Position numbers and translations under genes: made by a program. Of a DNA stretch of 64,000 nucleotides, positions 12,559 through 23,555 are shown one piece after another. The stretch spans positions 933,068-997,067 of the forward strand of contig NW_003101668.1 in NCBI RefSeq assembly GCF_000003855.2, given 5' to 3'. Source of the DNA: Blastomyces gilchristii SLH14081 (lineage: Eukaryota; Ascomycota; Eurotiomycetes; Onygenales; Ajellomycetaceae). The notes under the pieces are model-generated. The model saw only the letters and a list, made by a program, of their open reading frames with translations. It had not been told where the DNA came from and made no database searches. Within the stretch, counting starts at the first letter, position 1, and every line of letters begins with the position of its first letter.

Positions 12559-12866
12559 TGTGACAGACTGTCTGATCAATTATATAGACTATTTCATTAC
12601 ACTTCACAGATTTCAACTACTTCATTCTTAAATACATATACTCTAATTCTCAGTCATTCTTAATCACTGATTCTCAGCTGCTATGAACATGTATAGATTC
12701 TTTCACTCTGAAGCCTCACTGTGTACATTATTACATACATGTATAAATATTCACTTTGATTGTTAATTCTCACACTTTCTCTTTCTTTTCCTGCTCTAAC
12801 ATTTTTCTCTTTGTTATATAAGACCTATCAATATCATACTGATCTATTCGGCGTAGATCTCTTATA
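12559..12866 (+). repeat. Gypsy copy 1, 3' LTR
   Basis: Direct repeat of 5,068-5,377 with many C-to-T and G-to-A differences in both copies. The last bases CTTATA are followed by AAAC, which also precedes the 5' LTR. Confidence 0.85.
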
Positions 12867-12913
12867 AAACATTGTTATATGATTTATATCTTCTCTAAAT
12901 AATATATAATTTC

Positions 12914-13013
12914 NNNNNNNNNNNNNNNNNNNNNNNNNNNNNNNNNNNNNNNNNNNNNNNNNNNNNNNNNNNNNNNNNNNNNNNNNNNNNNNNNNNNNNN
13001 NNNNNNNNNNNNN
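12914..13013. other. Assembly gap (100 N)
   Basis: Exactly 100 N, a conventional placeholder for a gap of unknown size. It lies 47 bp beyond the Gypsy 3' LTR, so distances across it are not reliable. Confidence 0.99.
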
Positions 13014-13240
13014 AGTTACATCACTGAATATAATACAGAATATTAAAATATAGTGAAGTTTAAGATATAAAATATCTATTCAGACTTTTCAATTATATCA
13101 GATGATTGATCATTGAGTATAATACTCTAATTAAAAAAAGATTCAGATATTAAAACTTTCTAATATAAAGTAAACTTAGTTAAAATATATAATTAATTTA
13201 GTATTTCAGTTTTATAAGATAACTAAGATAGTTTTAATCA

Positions 13241-13601
13241 GCCCTGGTAGTCAACTGGTTAATGCGGCCACCTGATAGCATCTTGGCATGAGAAATCAAC
13301 TCAATCAAGACGCGTGGGTTCGAAACCCGTAGAAGATACATTAAATTCAGAACTTAAGCATCTCAGATTTCTAATAAATACAGAGATGTACAAATTGCTT
13401 TAATAAATCACTCTACATTTCTGAGCTGAGAAGTTATTATCACATGTATCTAATTGTCACTTCTTTGTATTTTTCTATAGTCTTGTTATCTTAATATGAT
13501 CTCAACACCTGTATTTCCTTCTGTATAATCAACACTTGATCTGTATTTAACATCACGCAGGGACTCATTATAAGCTCCGCTTGTATATAAGTATAATGAA
13601 A

Positions 13602-13650
<49 letters not shown>
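13241..13650 (+). mobile_element. tRNA-headed SINE, copy B
   Basis: A 410-bp copy of the SINE family. An 11-bp target duplication AGTTTTAATCA flanks it (13,230-13,240 and 13,651-13,661). The head carries an A-box-like TGGTAGTCAACTGGTTAATG and the B-box GGGTTCGAAACCC (13,316-13,328). The tail is GAATAATAATAAT and further repeats (about 13,603-13,650). It is in inverted orientation relative to copy A. The GAATAATAAT terminus, preceded by TATAAT, matches the end of the LINE in this window, which suggests that this LINE mobilises it. Confidence 0.9.
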
Positions 13651-13651
<1 letters not shown>

Positions 13652-13661
13652 GTTTTAATCA

Positions 13662-14640
13662 CTTATATATTAATACTACAGTCAGTCTGATGAGTGTATA
13701 ACAGTTTATTTACTTAGCTTAAGAAGCAGTTAAATTACTTAAAAAGAAATTCAGTCTGAAATAATACTATAGCACAGATTATTATTATTATAAGAGATAA
13801 ACTGATATATTACTATAGTAAAACTGAACAATCTTTTATAAAGTACTCTACTATAGCAGCTCTACTAGATCTCTTCTATTAAGTTAATATCTACACTTCT
13901 TAAGATTGAACAGAGAAGAAATGAGACTTATATATTAAATTAATTCAAGACTACTATAATATTAACTATTAGAGATTTGAATAAGTAGATATTAAAGATA
14001 TAAAGACAGTGAAATACAATTCTCTAGTAAGTAATAATCTTTGATAATACTTTATATTATATAGAATTATAATACTAACTTTAAAACAGAACTTATATAT
14101 ATTAATTATAACTGAAAATCAGATAAAACTATATACTTATAAAACTGAATTTAATTACTATCTTTAAGATTATCTGATAAATTTATATATCAAATCAATT
14201 CTAGAGTTATAAAAAATTATTAAGAGTATATATTCAACTATTATACTAAAAATATATGATATTTTAATAATTTCATTAATAGAGATGAGAATGAAGTAAA
14301 AGTTTAACTTAAACTAAGATATTTATTACTATCACTGAGAGTAATTATAAGAAGAAATAATTAAGAAACTTATAATTATAAAATATGAAATTATCAGACA
14401 GTTTAATATCTCTGATTATAGTATATCAGAGAAGTATAGTTTTTATAAGAAAGTGAAGAATAAACTTATACAAGAATATATTTAATTATTTTATAGATGT
14501 TATTAATAATTATTATTAAATTCTGATTATATAAGTAATCACTGAATAAACTGAATAAGACTGAATTTAATCTTTAGTCTCAGTCTTATTCTGATTTTGA
14601 AAGAATAATTATCTTTTACTATTTATTCTGAGAAATTACT
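13662..14640. other. Extremely mutated AT-rich DNA
   Basis: No gene. The stretch 13,681-14,520 contains, by eye, no CC, GG or CG dinucleotide at all, although CA, TG, CT and AG remain common. It is probably old transposon sequence, possibly more of the second Gypsy copy. Confidence 0.7.
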
Positions 14641-14649
14641 CTCATTTCA

Positions 14650-14814
14650 CTGTTCTTGAATTAAATCTGGTCATTTTTCACATCACTTCTGAAAGAAATG
14701 ATTCATTTTCAGGTTTTTTTAATACTTGGTCCTGATGAGACTTATGTTAAGAAATGTATAAAACTAGATTAAATGAGATTAAATGTGAAATTTATAGTTC
14801 TGCTGATCAGTCTA
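14650..14814 (-). mobile_element. hAT-like MITE, fragment
   Basis: About 165 bp that aligns with 4,610-4,707 and adjacent bases of MITE copy 1, ending in CAGTCTA at 14,814. It sits in the gag part of the second Gypsy copy. It is truncated or too mutated on its left side for that boundary to be placed. Confidence 0.55.
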
Positions 14815-15880
14815 TATATATTAACTATCTATTACTATTGTAATTTTAATATTACTCAGAGTCACTGTAATACTATATCTATACTTATATTCAAGATTTC
14901 TCTTATATTATCAGTAGACATAGCTATATTATTTATTGAATATATAATATCTGTATTTGAGAATTTTTTGAAATCAGAAGAAGTATAATTATATAAATAT
15001 CTTATATATTTAAAATATCAGAACTTTTAGATCTCTTACTAATATTCTCTTTATAAGATCTTGTTACAAAGTCAGAGTGACTGATAAGCAAGCTTCTATC
15101 TAGAGACTTAGTATCTGCTTATAGACTAGCCGCCGGAATCATGAATTTCATATTTAATCTCATTTAATTTGATCTTATACATTTCTTGATATGAATCTCA
15201 CTGAGACTAATCATTAAAAAAATATGTAAAGTGACTATATATCAGATCTCAAAATGAAATCATGACTTAGAAAAAATAAGAAAGTAATTTTATTTAATTT
15301 CATTTAATTTCATTTAGTCTTATTCTTAGTATAAAGTTACTATTTTTAGACATTTTAAGGTTTTTTTTAGACTATTTTTAATTTTTTAAAAAGTAACACT
15401 TTTTGATAACACTTAAATAAGATTTAAAGTTATTTAAAGTAATAAAAATAATTTAAATTAAGAAGTGAAAATCATGATCTCATTTAAAAAATATGATAAG
15501 AGTAGATAGTAAGTCTTACTGAGACAGTATAAGACTACTATCTAATGTTAAAATTATGTAATAAGATTAATTAAATTGATAATAAGACTATTAAATATTC
15601 TGGTTCTGATTTCAGACATGATTACACAGTCAGTTTATCTACTTAACTAATTATTTATTTCTCTATTTCTTATACATTGTTACATGTTTAGATATCTCAA
15701 TGACTAATTATTTCTAATAAGAAGATAATAAACATTTTTTAAGTATAAGAGATCTACACTGAATAGTTTAATATAATATATAGATCTTATATAACAAAAG
15801 TGAAAAATGTTAAAGAAGAAAGAAAAGAGAAAGTATGAGAATCAGTGATTGAAGTAAATATTTATACATGTATAAGATAA
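14815..15880 (-). mobile_element. Second Gypsy copy (5' part)
   Basis: The complement matches Gypsy copy 1. 15,744-15,880 is part of its 5' LTR, 15,645-15,743 is the sequence just inside the LTR (compare 5,384-5,480), and 14,815-15,121 corresponds to 5,500-5,800. It is interrupted by MITE copy 3. The LTR breaks at 15,880, where the LINE is inserted, and resumes at 23,556. This copy is more heavily mutated than copy 1. Confidence 0.8.
15122..15636 (+). mobile_element. hAT-like MITE, copy 3
   Basis: A 515-bp copy with mutated ends TAGACTAGCCG and CAGTCAGTTTA. The flanks TCTGCTTA (15,114-15,121) and TCTACTTA (15,637-15,644) differ by one G-to-A change, as expected if the duplication was mutated after insertion. 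Nearly all CC, GG and CG of copy 2 have been converted here. Confidence 0.82.
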
Positions 15881-16269
15881 ATTATTATTATTATTATTCT
15901 CCAATTATAGATGTATGCAGTCAGAGACTATGACATCTACCTGAGAACCTTTAGTTCTCAGGGTTTTTCCTATATCTATAGAGTCAACTATTATACACTT
16001 ATCAATTTCAGATATGCAAAATCAGAAAATTCCAGCTCAGAATACAAAAACTGTTTACAAATTGCAGTATTTCAACACCTTTTAATACTTTGAAATCATT
16101 TGAAAATATTATGACAAAGGAAAAGAGAATATAGTCTTAAAGATAGACATATTAAATAGATAGATAGAAAAGAACAGAAAGAAACAAGTACAGTAAAGAG
16201 AGACTATAACAAAATAAAATTATTAAATGATAGTATATAGCTGTTTTAACAGACTATATCTAATCAATT

Positions 16270-19200
16270 TCCATCTCTTCATATTCAGATACTTCTGAAT
16301 TGAGTCATTTTCTTATAGCTGCTTGAGTTTCTGATAGAAAGTCTATTAAGTATTTAAGTCCTGTCTCAGTTGAGAATAAGAATCTCATATTTAATTGATT
16401 TAAATCATACTTCTTCTTTAATCTGACTCTGAGACTATTGTATAATGCATAATATATTACAATATGCTCAGAATTCTCATTTATATTGCAGAATGAGCAC
16501 TCTGTTGAATCAAATCTATCATCAAGTCTTTGTATATAGAATTTGAAATAATCATGTTCTAGTTTTAGCTGAATTATGAATGAGAATATTTTCTTTTTGT
16601 ATTTAATTGAATAAGATTTCTACTTTGATTTTGTCTCAAATCTTGAATAATGTATGCTCTTCTTTTGTTCCTGTCAGTCTTCATTTCACTTATTTAAATA
16701 AGATTCTTTTATCTTTCTCTTTATGAAAGATCAGAACACTGTTTTTTGAATAGATCTGCTTAATTCTGAACTCTTTTTTACAGCTGAATCAGTCAATTCA
16801 TTGTCATAAATATTTATATGAGCAGAAACTCAATGCAGATGAATTATCAGTTTAGATATTCTTCTCTTTTGAATTTTCAAAACAGAGTTTAAAATCAGTT
16901 CAAGATTCATTTGATTATTATGAATCTGACTATTTCTAAGTCTTTTTAGAGCAGCTTGACTATCAGAGAATATTCATATCTCTTTTAAACTATTTTCTCT
17001 TTTATAAGATTTTATTTCAATGAGTTTGAATGCTTTCACTATTACAAATAGTTCAGCATCAAAGACTTCAGATTCACAGTCTAAATTTCAGAAATCTGAG
17101 ATAAAATTAATATTATCTTCAGTATAAGCAATGTCTGCATCTAATCTATTCAAATTCTTATTTTTTAAGTCATCTGAGTAAATCAGAATAGAGTCTTTTA
17201 TATTGATTATAGAAATTCTCTTCAAATGCTGTTTATATTCTCTCTCTTTAAATAGTTCACTTATTTATAAGTCTATAAGAGATTTCAGCTTTTCTCTTCA
17301 GAGAAATATCTTCTCATGATCAATTTTCTCAATATTTAATGAAGAAAATTGATTCTTAATAAGTGAATATAGTCTATACAGTTAAGAGAGTATTTTCTTT
17401 AAAGCATTATTCTCATTTTAATTAAGGAATCTATTTCAATTCAGTTCATTTTCTGAGTTAACTAATGAAAATGAAGAAGAGACTCTTTCTCTGATTATAT
17501 AATTTGAGCTCATCTTTATGACTCTCAGAGCATAGTTCATACAGGTCTTTTCAAATTGAATAGTAGAAGATGAAATTGAGACTTCAATTTCCATTGTTTT
17601 AATAGAAGATGATTTGAATACTCTCAGAATTCTTCTCAAATCTCTATTTTATAGACTTTGAAACAGTTCAGTGAAGTTATCTTGATTGTTTCATCAAACT
17701 TGAACTTCATAATCAGCTACTGAGATAATACAGACTATGTATAACTATCTCATAGTCTGAAAAGATAGACCTCTCTCAGTATTTAATAGTCTGATTATAC
17801 TATTCAGTAGTCTCTCTGTCTTGATAATTCTTTGTTGAATATGATATTTAAAATTCAACTTAGAGTTTAATCATACTTCTAGTCATTTGACATTCAAACT
17901 GAGTTTAATCTCTTTATTCAGAAGAGTTAGACTTAGTTCTTTCTCATTAAATCTGAAAAAAAAGTGAATTAACTCAGTTTTATTCATATTAAATTGAATT
18001 AGATTGATATCTACTCTAATAAATCTTTTCTTTACTGCTTTCTCAATCACTTCTAAATTCTCTTTGATTATCTTTGAACTGTAGAGTAGATTAATATCAT
18101 CTATATAACTTAAAGATCTCACTATTTTCATCTCTCTATTCTTGAATAAATATGCAGTGTATATTGCAAATCAAACAGGTGAGATTGAAGATTCTTATGA
18201 TACTTCTATTTTTATCTCAGTTTTATCTTGTTTTCTTCCATCAAAGAATAGTTATATAATTCTTTTAGATATGAAAAAATTAACTCATTTTATTAGAGAA
18301 AATGACAGTTTTAACATCTTCAAAGTTTGAATCATCTTAGACTTTGAAACATGATCAAATGCATTTTTTATATCAATAAAAACTGCAGTTGAGACCAGGT
18401 CTTCATACTTTATTACTTGAATATTATGAATAACTGAGAGAACAGTGTCAATTACAGAACATTGTTTTCTATCTTTCATTTGTTCATTAAATAGAAGAGA
18501 ATCACTAATAGAGCTTATAAAAGATAATCTAGTAGCTATTATCTTTTCTAGAACTTTTCTCAAATAGTTCAACAGAGATATTACTCTATATAACTTAGAA
18601 ACTGAAGCTTTTCTATTAAATTTTGTAAGAATTACTCCAGTAGCTTCTCTTCAGTATTCAGAATAATAATCATTTCTTAAGAGATTGAAAAAGAGCTTAA
18701 AATATTCATTCTTCAAGTAGAAATATGTGTTTTGAATAATTAAATGATTAATTGAATCAGGTCCTGTAGCAGTTTTAATTGAACTTGAGAATATTACTGA
18801 CTCTAGTTCATCATATGTAAGCTCAGATCATTTTCAGTTATTTTCATCAATATATTCATGAAATGACATATTCTTCTCTTCTAAATGTGATGAGTTTTGA
18901 AAGAGAATTCTTATAAAAGCTTGATATTTTTTCTCAAAAGAGTTTGCTGTATATAATTCATTCTGAAATTCATATTCTAAGGTTAGAAGCTTTGCTACAC
19001 TTCTTATTTTAGTATAGTTGAAGGCTTTAAAAACTTCTTTTTCTTATACTTCTTCAAGAAATTTGTTTTAGCAATCTGTTTTGACTTTTTTAATATCTGA
19101 AAAATATTCATTTTGAATAGCTTTGAACTCTTTATCAGATATTAAGTTATTCTTTCACTCTCTCTTAGCAGTGACTAATTGCTTTCTTTTAGAAGTGATA

Positions 19201-20204
19201 TTCTCATTTCATCAAGGTTTGAAATACTCAGAAGACTTTTTCTTTGAAATATTTTCTTCAATACTTGTTAGAAGAATAGATGTAATCAGCTCTACTCTAT
19301 TCTTAAGCATTTCATTTGAGATATCTTGACTTTGATTTCAATAGAGCTCACTCTGTCTTTCAGATTTCAGCTGTTTTACTCTTTCTTCAACTACTTTTCA
19401 ATCAGCTTTTTCAAAGTTATACTGATTAGAGAGAAGAGGATTTTCATTTCTTTGTTTTTCACTCAGTTCAATATTAAATTGAATAATCTTATGATCTGAT
19501 TCTGAGATTTCATTTGAATTAATAAATCAGTTTATAAGTCTTTTTTTAATTAGATTTTGTGACATAAAAGTTAGATCTATAATAAATTTCTATTTCATGT
19601 CTTTTCTAAAGAAAGTTTGTTAATCAGACTTGTTAACTAAATCTATTGAATACTTAAAAGTATATTCAATCAGTTTATCTACTCTTACTACTCTTGTGCA
19701 CTCTGAGTTTCATCAGAGATGATGTGTATTGAAGTCTTCTACAATTATAGAGTTTTTTAAGAGAGTTATATTCAAAAATTCTCTATCAATTGTTCAGATA
19801 TTGTTGTTTTCTTTCAATGACTTTTCATTATAGATATTTATAAGTTGAATAGTATCAAACTCATTCTCTTTATCTATAATATCACTCACTAGAATATCAG
19901 AGTCAGATATGATATCAAATCTCAAATTAAATTGATATCTTGATCTTTTTCTTTTATAGATCACTACTCTTGATTTTATCTCAGATTTTTCAGAAAGAAA
20001 GTAGTAATAGCTTGAATGAGAAATGATGTACTTTTGCTCAGTATCAAAGTTTGATTCTTGAAGAAGTACAAAGTCAACTTTTTGTTCAAATATAATCTGA
20101 AGACAAGAATAAATGCAATTTGAGTTTCTATTCACATTATTTTGAATAAATGTGATTTTTAAAGAGTTTTTAAACTTTTTTTATTGTTTTTGTTGTATAT
20201 TCAT
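16270..20204 (-). pseudogene. LINE ORF2: endonuclease, reverse transcriptase, RNase H
   Basis: Broken frame in the order endonuclease, RT, RNase H, Cys/His. Endonuclease (about 19,794-20,204): N-terminal ITFIQNNVNRNSN followed by DFVLLQES, the usual start of APE-type LINE nucleases. Reverse transcriptase (about 17,883-18,572): AVFIDIKNAFDHV and YIDDINLLY, the catalytic YxDD box. RNase H (about 16,770-17,150): FDAELF, IFSDSQAALKRL, and IHLH-stop-VSAHINIYDNELTDSA, where the family has Trp at the stop. C-terminal CSFCN...EH motif near 16,440-16,500. The frame is destroyed by TGG-to-TGA and similar changes. Confidence 0.85.
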
Positions 20205-20289
20205 ACTAAGAGAGAGTAGAGATAGAGTAGAATCTAATCTCTATTATCAGATAGTAGATTATAACTATTTTGAAAAGTAGAAATCTCAA

Positions 20290-21865
20290 CTGCTTACATT
20301 ATATCTAGTTTATCATCAGAGTCATTTCTCAATTCTCTAATCTTAACAGAAGTTTGAGAATTCAAATTCTATTTATACTTAGCTGAAGAATTGAAGTTTG
20401 AAGATCTAGATAGTTGAGAATTTCTTCTTTTTAAGCTTGCAGTTGTAGATTTACTAGCTTGACTTTTCTCTTCAGTTTTAGATTCACTTTAAGCTTTATC
20501 TTTTCTCCAGTTCTTCTGAGTTCTTGGAGCAAATACACATTCTTTTAAGCTAGATACATATTTTTCTTTACAATTGAAGCACTTAAGCAGAGCATATTAA
20601 CATATTTCATCTCTTTTTAAGCATATTTCACATTTATACTCACTAGTTTTATAATCTCTAGCACAGAATGTGTATTTTAAGTCTCTGAAATAAGAGATTA
20701 CAAAGTATTCATATCTTTGACAGTTTGAACATTGTGTTTGAGCTTTGAGATTCATTCTTGAGTCTTTGTATTCATGAACTCTCATTTTCAAATCTGCTAC
20801 TCTTACTTCAGAGATTCTTGATTGTTCAAGTATCTTTATATATACTAGAACAGAGGCATTTCTTCTACTATATCTGAACTCAATTGAATTAAGTCATACA
20901 GGCTCTTTTCTCAGTTGAATAGAATTGTATTCTTTCAATTCATTTTTGAGAAGTAGCATTTCTTTCTCACAGTCAAAGATTTCAACTGAAATATTATGAA
21001 GAATGAATTTATCTTACTTTTCATCTCTCTCAGATAGAATTGTTATGTTTAACAGAGATTCTACTGCTGACTTTCAGAGATTCTTATTTTAAATAAGGAA
21101 TTCTGCACTGAATTCAGGCATGATGATCAGAATGATGAAGTTTTCAAAGAAGAATAACTCAATTGAAGCTATAACTAATTTTTGAACTTCAATATCAGTT
21201 ATTAACTAAGAAAAGAACTGCTGATTAATTTCATTTCTAATTCTGAAAATAAGATTTGAGTTTTAGCTTATTTCTCTGTAAGATATTCTGATTTGAGACT
21301 TTGAGAATAAGTCTTCTATTTCTGAAGATTTGAAGATTTTTCTCTTTTTGTATTTTTTTTCTCACTCTTCTATCAATAGAAGTATGAGCAGTATTCTTCT
21401 CAGTTTTCTCAGAATTTTGAGCAGATTTTGAGACAGCAGATTTAGAGACAGCAGGTTTAGAGATAGCAGATTCAGCTGCTTGAACATATGTTTTCTTCTG
21501 ATTTAAAGAAGAAGAAGAAGAAGAAGTAGAAAAGAAAGAAGAGCAAACTGAAGAGTCAGTGATTATATTAGAAATTTTCAAAGTTTTTAGAACTGTGTTT
21601 GAAATTCTAAGTTTGAACTTGATCACTTTCTGTAGTTATCTAGTCTGAGTATGAAGAATTAACAGAACTTCTTCATTCATCTCACTCAGACACTGCTTTT
21701 CAAGAATTTTACTTACTTTTTCAAGTTTCTGTATTTCAAGAACTTGTTATTTCTCTATTTCTTCTTTCTTTCTTCTCTTCAGAATTTCAATCTCAGGAAT
21801 AGTATTTGAGAAAGCATTCTTTTTCACATCAACTGAGTGTACTTTTGAACTTATTATTCTTACTC
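20290..21865 (-). pseudogene. LINE ORF1 (Gag-like) remnant
   Basis: The minus-strand frame begins near 21,860, with a coiled-coil-like charged segment (EILKRRKKEEIEK), a Ser/Ala-rich part (21,400-21,560), and a RRLILKVSNQNILQRNKLKL segment typical of Tad-type ORF1 proteins. Near 20,600-20,740 lies a Cys-rich region (CSNCQRYEYF, TFCARDYKTSEYKCEIC) that fits CCHC zinc knuckles whose His and Cys residues are partly turned to Tyr, as G-to-A and C-to-T change would do. Not functional. Confidence 0.78.
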
Positions 21866-21870
21866 AATAA

Positions 21871-22029
21871 AAAGTTGATCAGACTAATTCAATTGAGATA
21901 TTTATTAAACTCTTTTAAATTGAAAAGTTGATCAGACTGTTTCAATTTAGAGGTTTCTAAGTCTGTTTTCAATTGAAAAGTTGATCAGACTATTTCAAAA
22001 GAAGAATAACAGACTTTTATGTATAAAAT
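21871..22029 (-). repeat. Three 53-bp tandem units upstream of LINE ORF1
   Basis: AAAGTTGATCAGACT recurs at 21,871, 21,924 and 21,977, a spacing of exactly 53 bp, and the units also share TTTCAATT. They lie directly upstream of LINE ORF1 on the element's strand, so they are probably part of its 5' UTR or promoter. The third unit diverges after about 20 bp. Confidence 0.75.
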
Positions 22030-22885
22030 ACCTGATTTTTTTCACACTAGTTCAGTAACTAGGTTAGATTTTTAAAGAGAATCTAATAAACTAAAATTAA
22101 TTTTTAAGATAAATTAATAAAATCTTTATCATCTCTTTCTTAAGATATAGTGAGAAAAAGTATGATATCAATTGATAATAAATCAGATAATATGACAGTT
22201 TTTGAGAGAAAAACTGATAAAAAATAAATCAATTTTTTGCAGAGAAATTGATTAAAACTATTCAATTTTATTCTAAATTATTCAATTCTTCTCACATAAT
22301 AAGTGTGCAACTCAAATCAGTTGATAAAGAGTGTAAAAAAGAATTAAGTATTAATGAAAGCTCTTCAGCTACTGAAAAAGTAATTCTTACTTAAAAGAAT
22401 ATAAAATTATAACAGAAAATAACTCTGTTTTTAATTCTTTATAAGAATATTATGTAAAATTCAGAGAAAAACACCTTACTTTTTTAAGAGAAGTAAAAAA
22501 CTATTTCTAAGATTTTTTTTTTTTGCATTAACTACTGCAGAAGAATGAGATAGAAACTGCTAAGATATGTACTACTATATACTCTTTATCAAGACTTTCT
22601 CTCTTCAGAGTCTTAATATTATAGAGAATATAAGTCTATTTCTATATAATAATGTAAATATTGTCAGCAGGATGTAGAGAAACTGATTATTTATATCTTA
22701 AAATACCAGACTTTGTCAATGATTATATCAATATAGAGTTAATTCTCAAATTCAATAGAAACCTAGTATTGCTGTTCTCAATCTCTTACAGAATCTATTT
22801 AATATTGAGATATTAAAACTAGATTTAATATATCTCACTATGCAGGGATTAAAGGCTCAGTCAGATCTTGAGATATACTGATTTT

Positions 22886-23213
22886 ATAGTTGTTGTGTCT
22901 GCTGATTATGTATCAAGTACAGTTGCTGAGGTATCTCTTTGTATTTTTCTGCTGAGGATGGGCCAGATCGGGAGGGGTGGTACAAGGGTGGGACTTGGTG
23001 TTGATGTCTTGGTACATCAAAGACAGAGAGGGTTTTTTGCGGAGGATGCACTTCAGATATGTCTGTTGACTATGTGCTTGATACTATTGTCAAGGTATCT
23101 TTTTGTATTTTTCTGCCGGAGGTGGGCCAGATTGGGAAGGGCGGTATGTGGGTGAGACTTGGCATTGATGTTTTGGAACATCAAAGATAGACAGGGTTTT
23201 CATGGAAGATGCT
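22886..23213 (-). repeat. Two 164-bp tandem units in the LINE 5' region
   Basis: Two direct copies with a period of 164 bp. GGCCAGAT starts at 22,961 and again at 23,125. CATCAAAGA starts at 23,015 and again at 23,179. The region is GC-rich (many GG, CC and CG) in sharp contrast to the mutated DNA on both sides. It lies inside the LINE target duplications, about 340 bp from the LINE 5' end, which fits tandem promoter monomers of a LINE 5' UTR. Confidence 0.8.
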
Positions 23214-23555
23214 TCTCAGATATCTCCACAATTACAGGTCGGGGATCTTCCAAAATCGAGAAGATTGGTGCATATGGTTAGGTCTCTTCACCTTACAATT
23301 TGTATGGCAATTTGGCCCAGGGTTGTGGTGTGGTAGGGGTGAACGGGGGATAATCCCACACAGGAGTTTCGAACAACGTCTGGTTCACATTTGGCTGGAT
23401 AACTCCACCACCACACGGGGTATGCGGTCGGCGATGGGGTCAAAATGCTCGTATGATCGAGGGCTTTTCAATGGATCTATCGGCGGGTTCTTATTCGAAA
23501 AATTGAGCGAGTTCGTGGTGGAGCGCTTGTCTTTCTTATATACAGTTATCACATT

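Larger units (their letters stand above)
5068..12866 (+). mobile_element. Chromodomain Ty3/Gypsy retrotransposon, mutated (copy 1)
   Basis: A complete but dead LTR retrotransposon. Two related LTRs (5,068-5,377 and 12,559-12,866) bound a gag-pol region read on the plus strand. The flanks share AAAC (5,064-5,067 and 12,867-12,870), consistent with a short target duplication. A purine-rich tract (GAAAGAGAGAAG near 12,543) precedes the 3' LTR, as expected for second-strand priming. Domain order is gag, reverse transcriptase, RNase H, integrase, chromodomain, the layout of fungal chromoviruses, whose chromodomain steers insertion to heterochromatin. Most Trp codons (TGG) have become TGA, TAG or TAA. 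Three later elements sit inside it (7,055-7,451; 7,850-8,334; 9,331-10,470). Without them the element is about 5.8 kb, a normal Gypsy length. Confidence 0.88.
15881..23555 (-). mobile_element. Full-length Tad/I-like LINE
   Basis: A 7.7-kb non-LTR retrotransposon on the minus strand. An exact 11-bp target duplication GTATAAGATAA bounds it (15,870-15,880 and 23,556-23,566), and both flanks are parts of one Gypsy LTR, so the ends are well defined. From its 5' end: a GC-rich 5' region with 164-bp tandem units (about 22,886-23,213), 53-bp tandem units (21,871-22,029), ORF1 with a zinc-knuckle-like region, ORF2 with endonuclease, reverse transcriptase, RNase H and a C-terminal Cys/His motif, a 3' UTR (15,905-16,270) and a 3' (AAT)n tail, seen as (ATT)n at 15,881-15,899. 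ORF1, endonuclease, RT and RNase H together fit the Tad1 or I group. Many stops make it inactive. Confidence 0.88.

Noticed and set aside
18142..19329. Plus-strand small frames in the LINE region
   Set aside because: They are antisense to the mutated reverse transcriptase and endonuclease, and low GC leaves open frames by chance.
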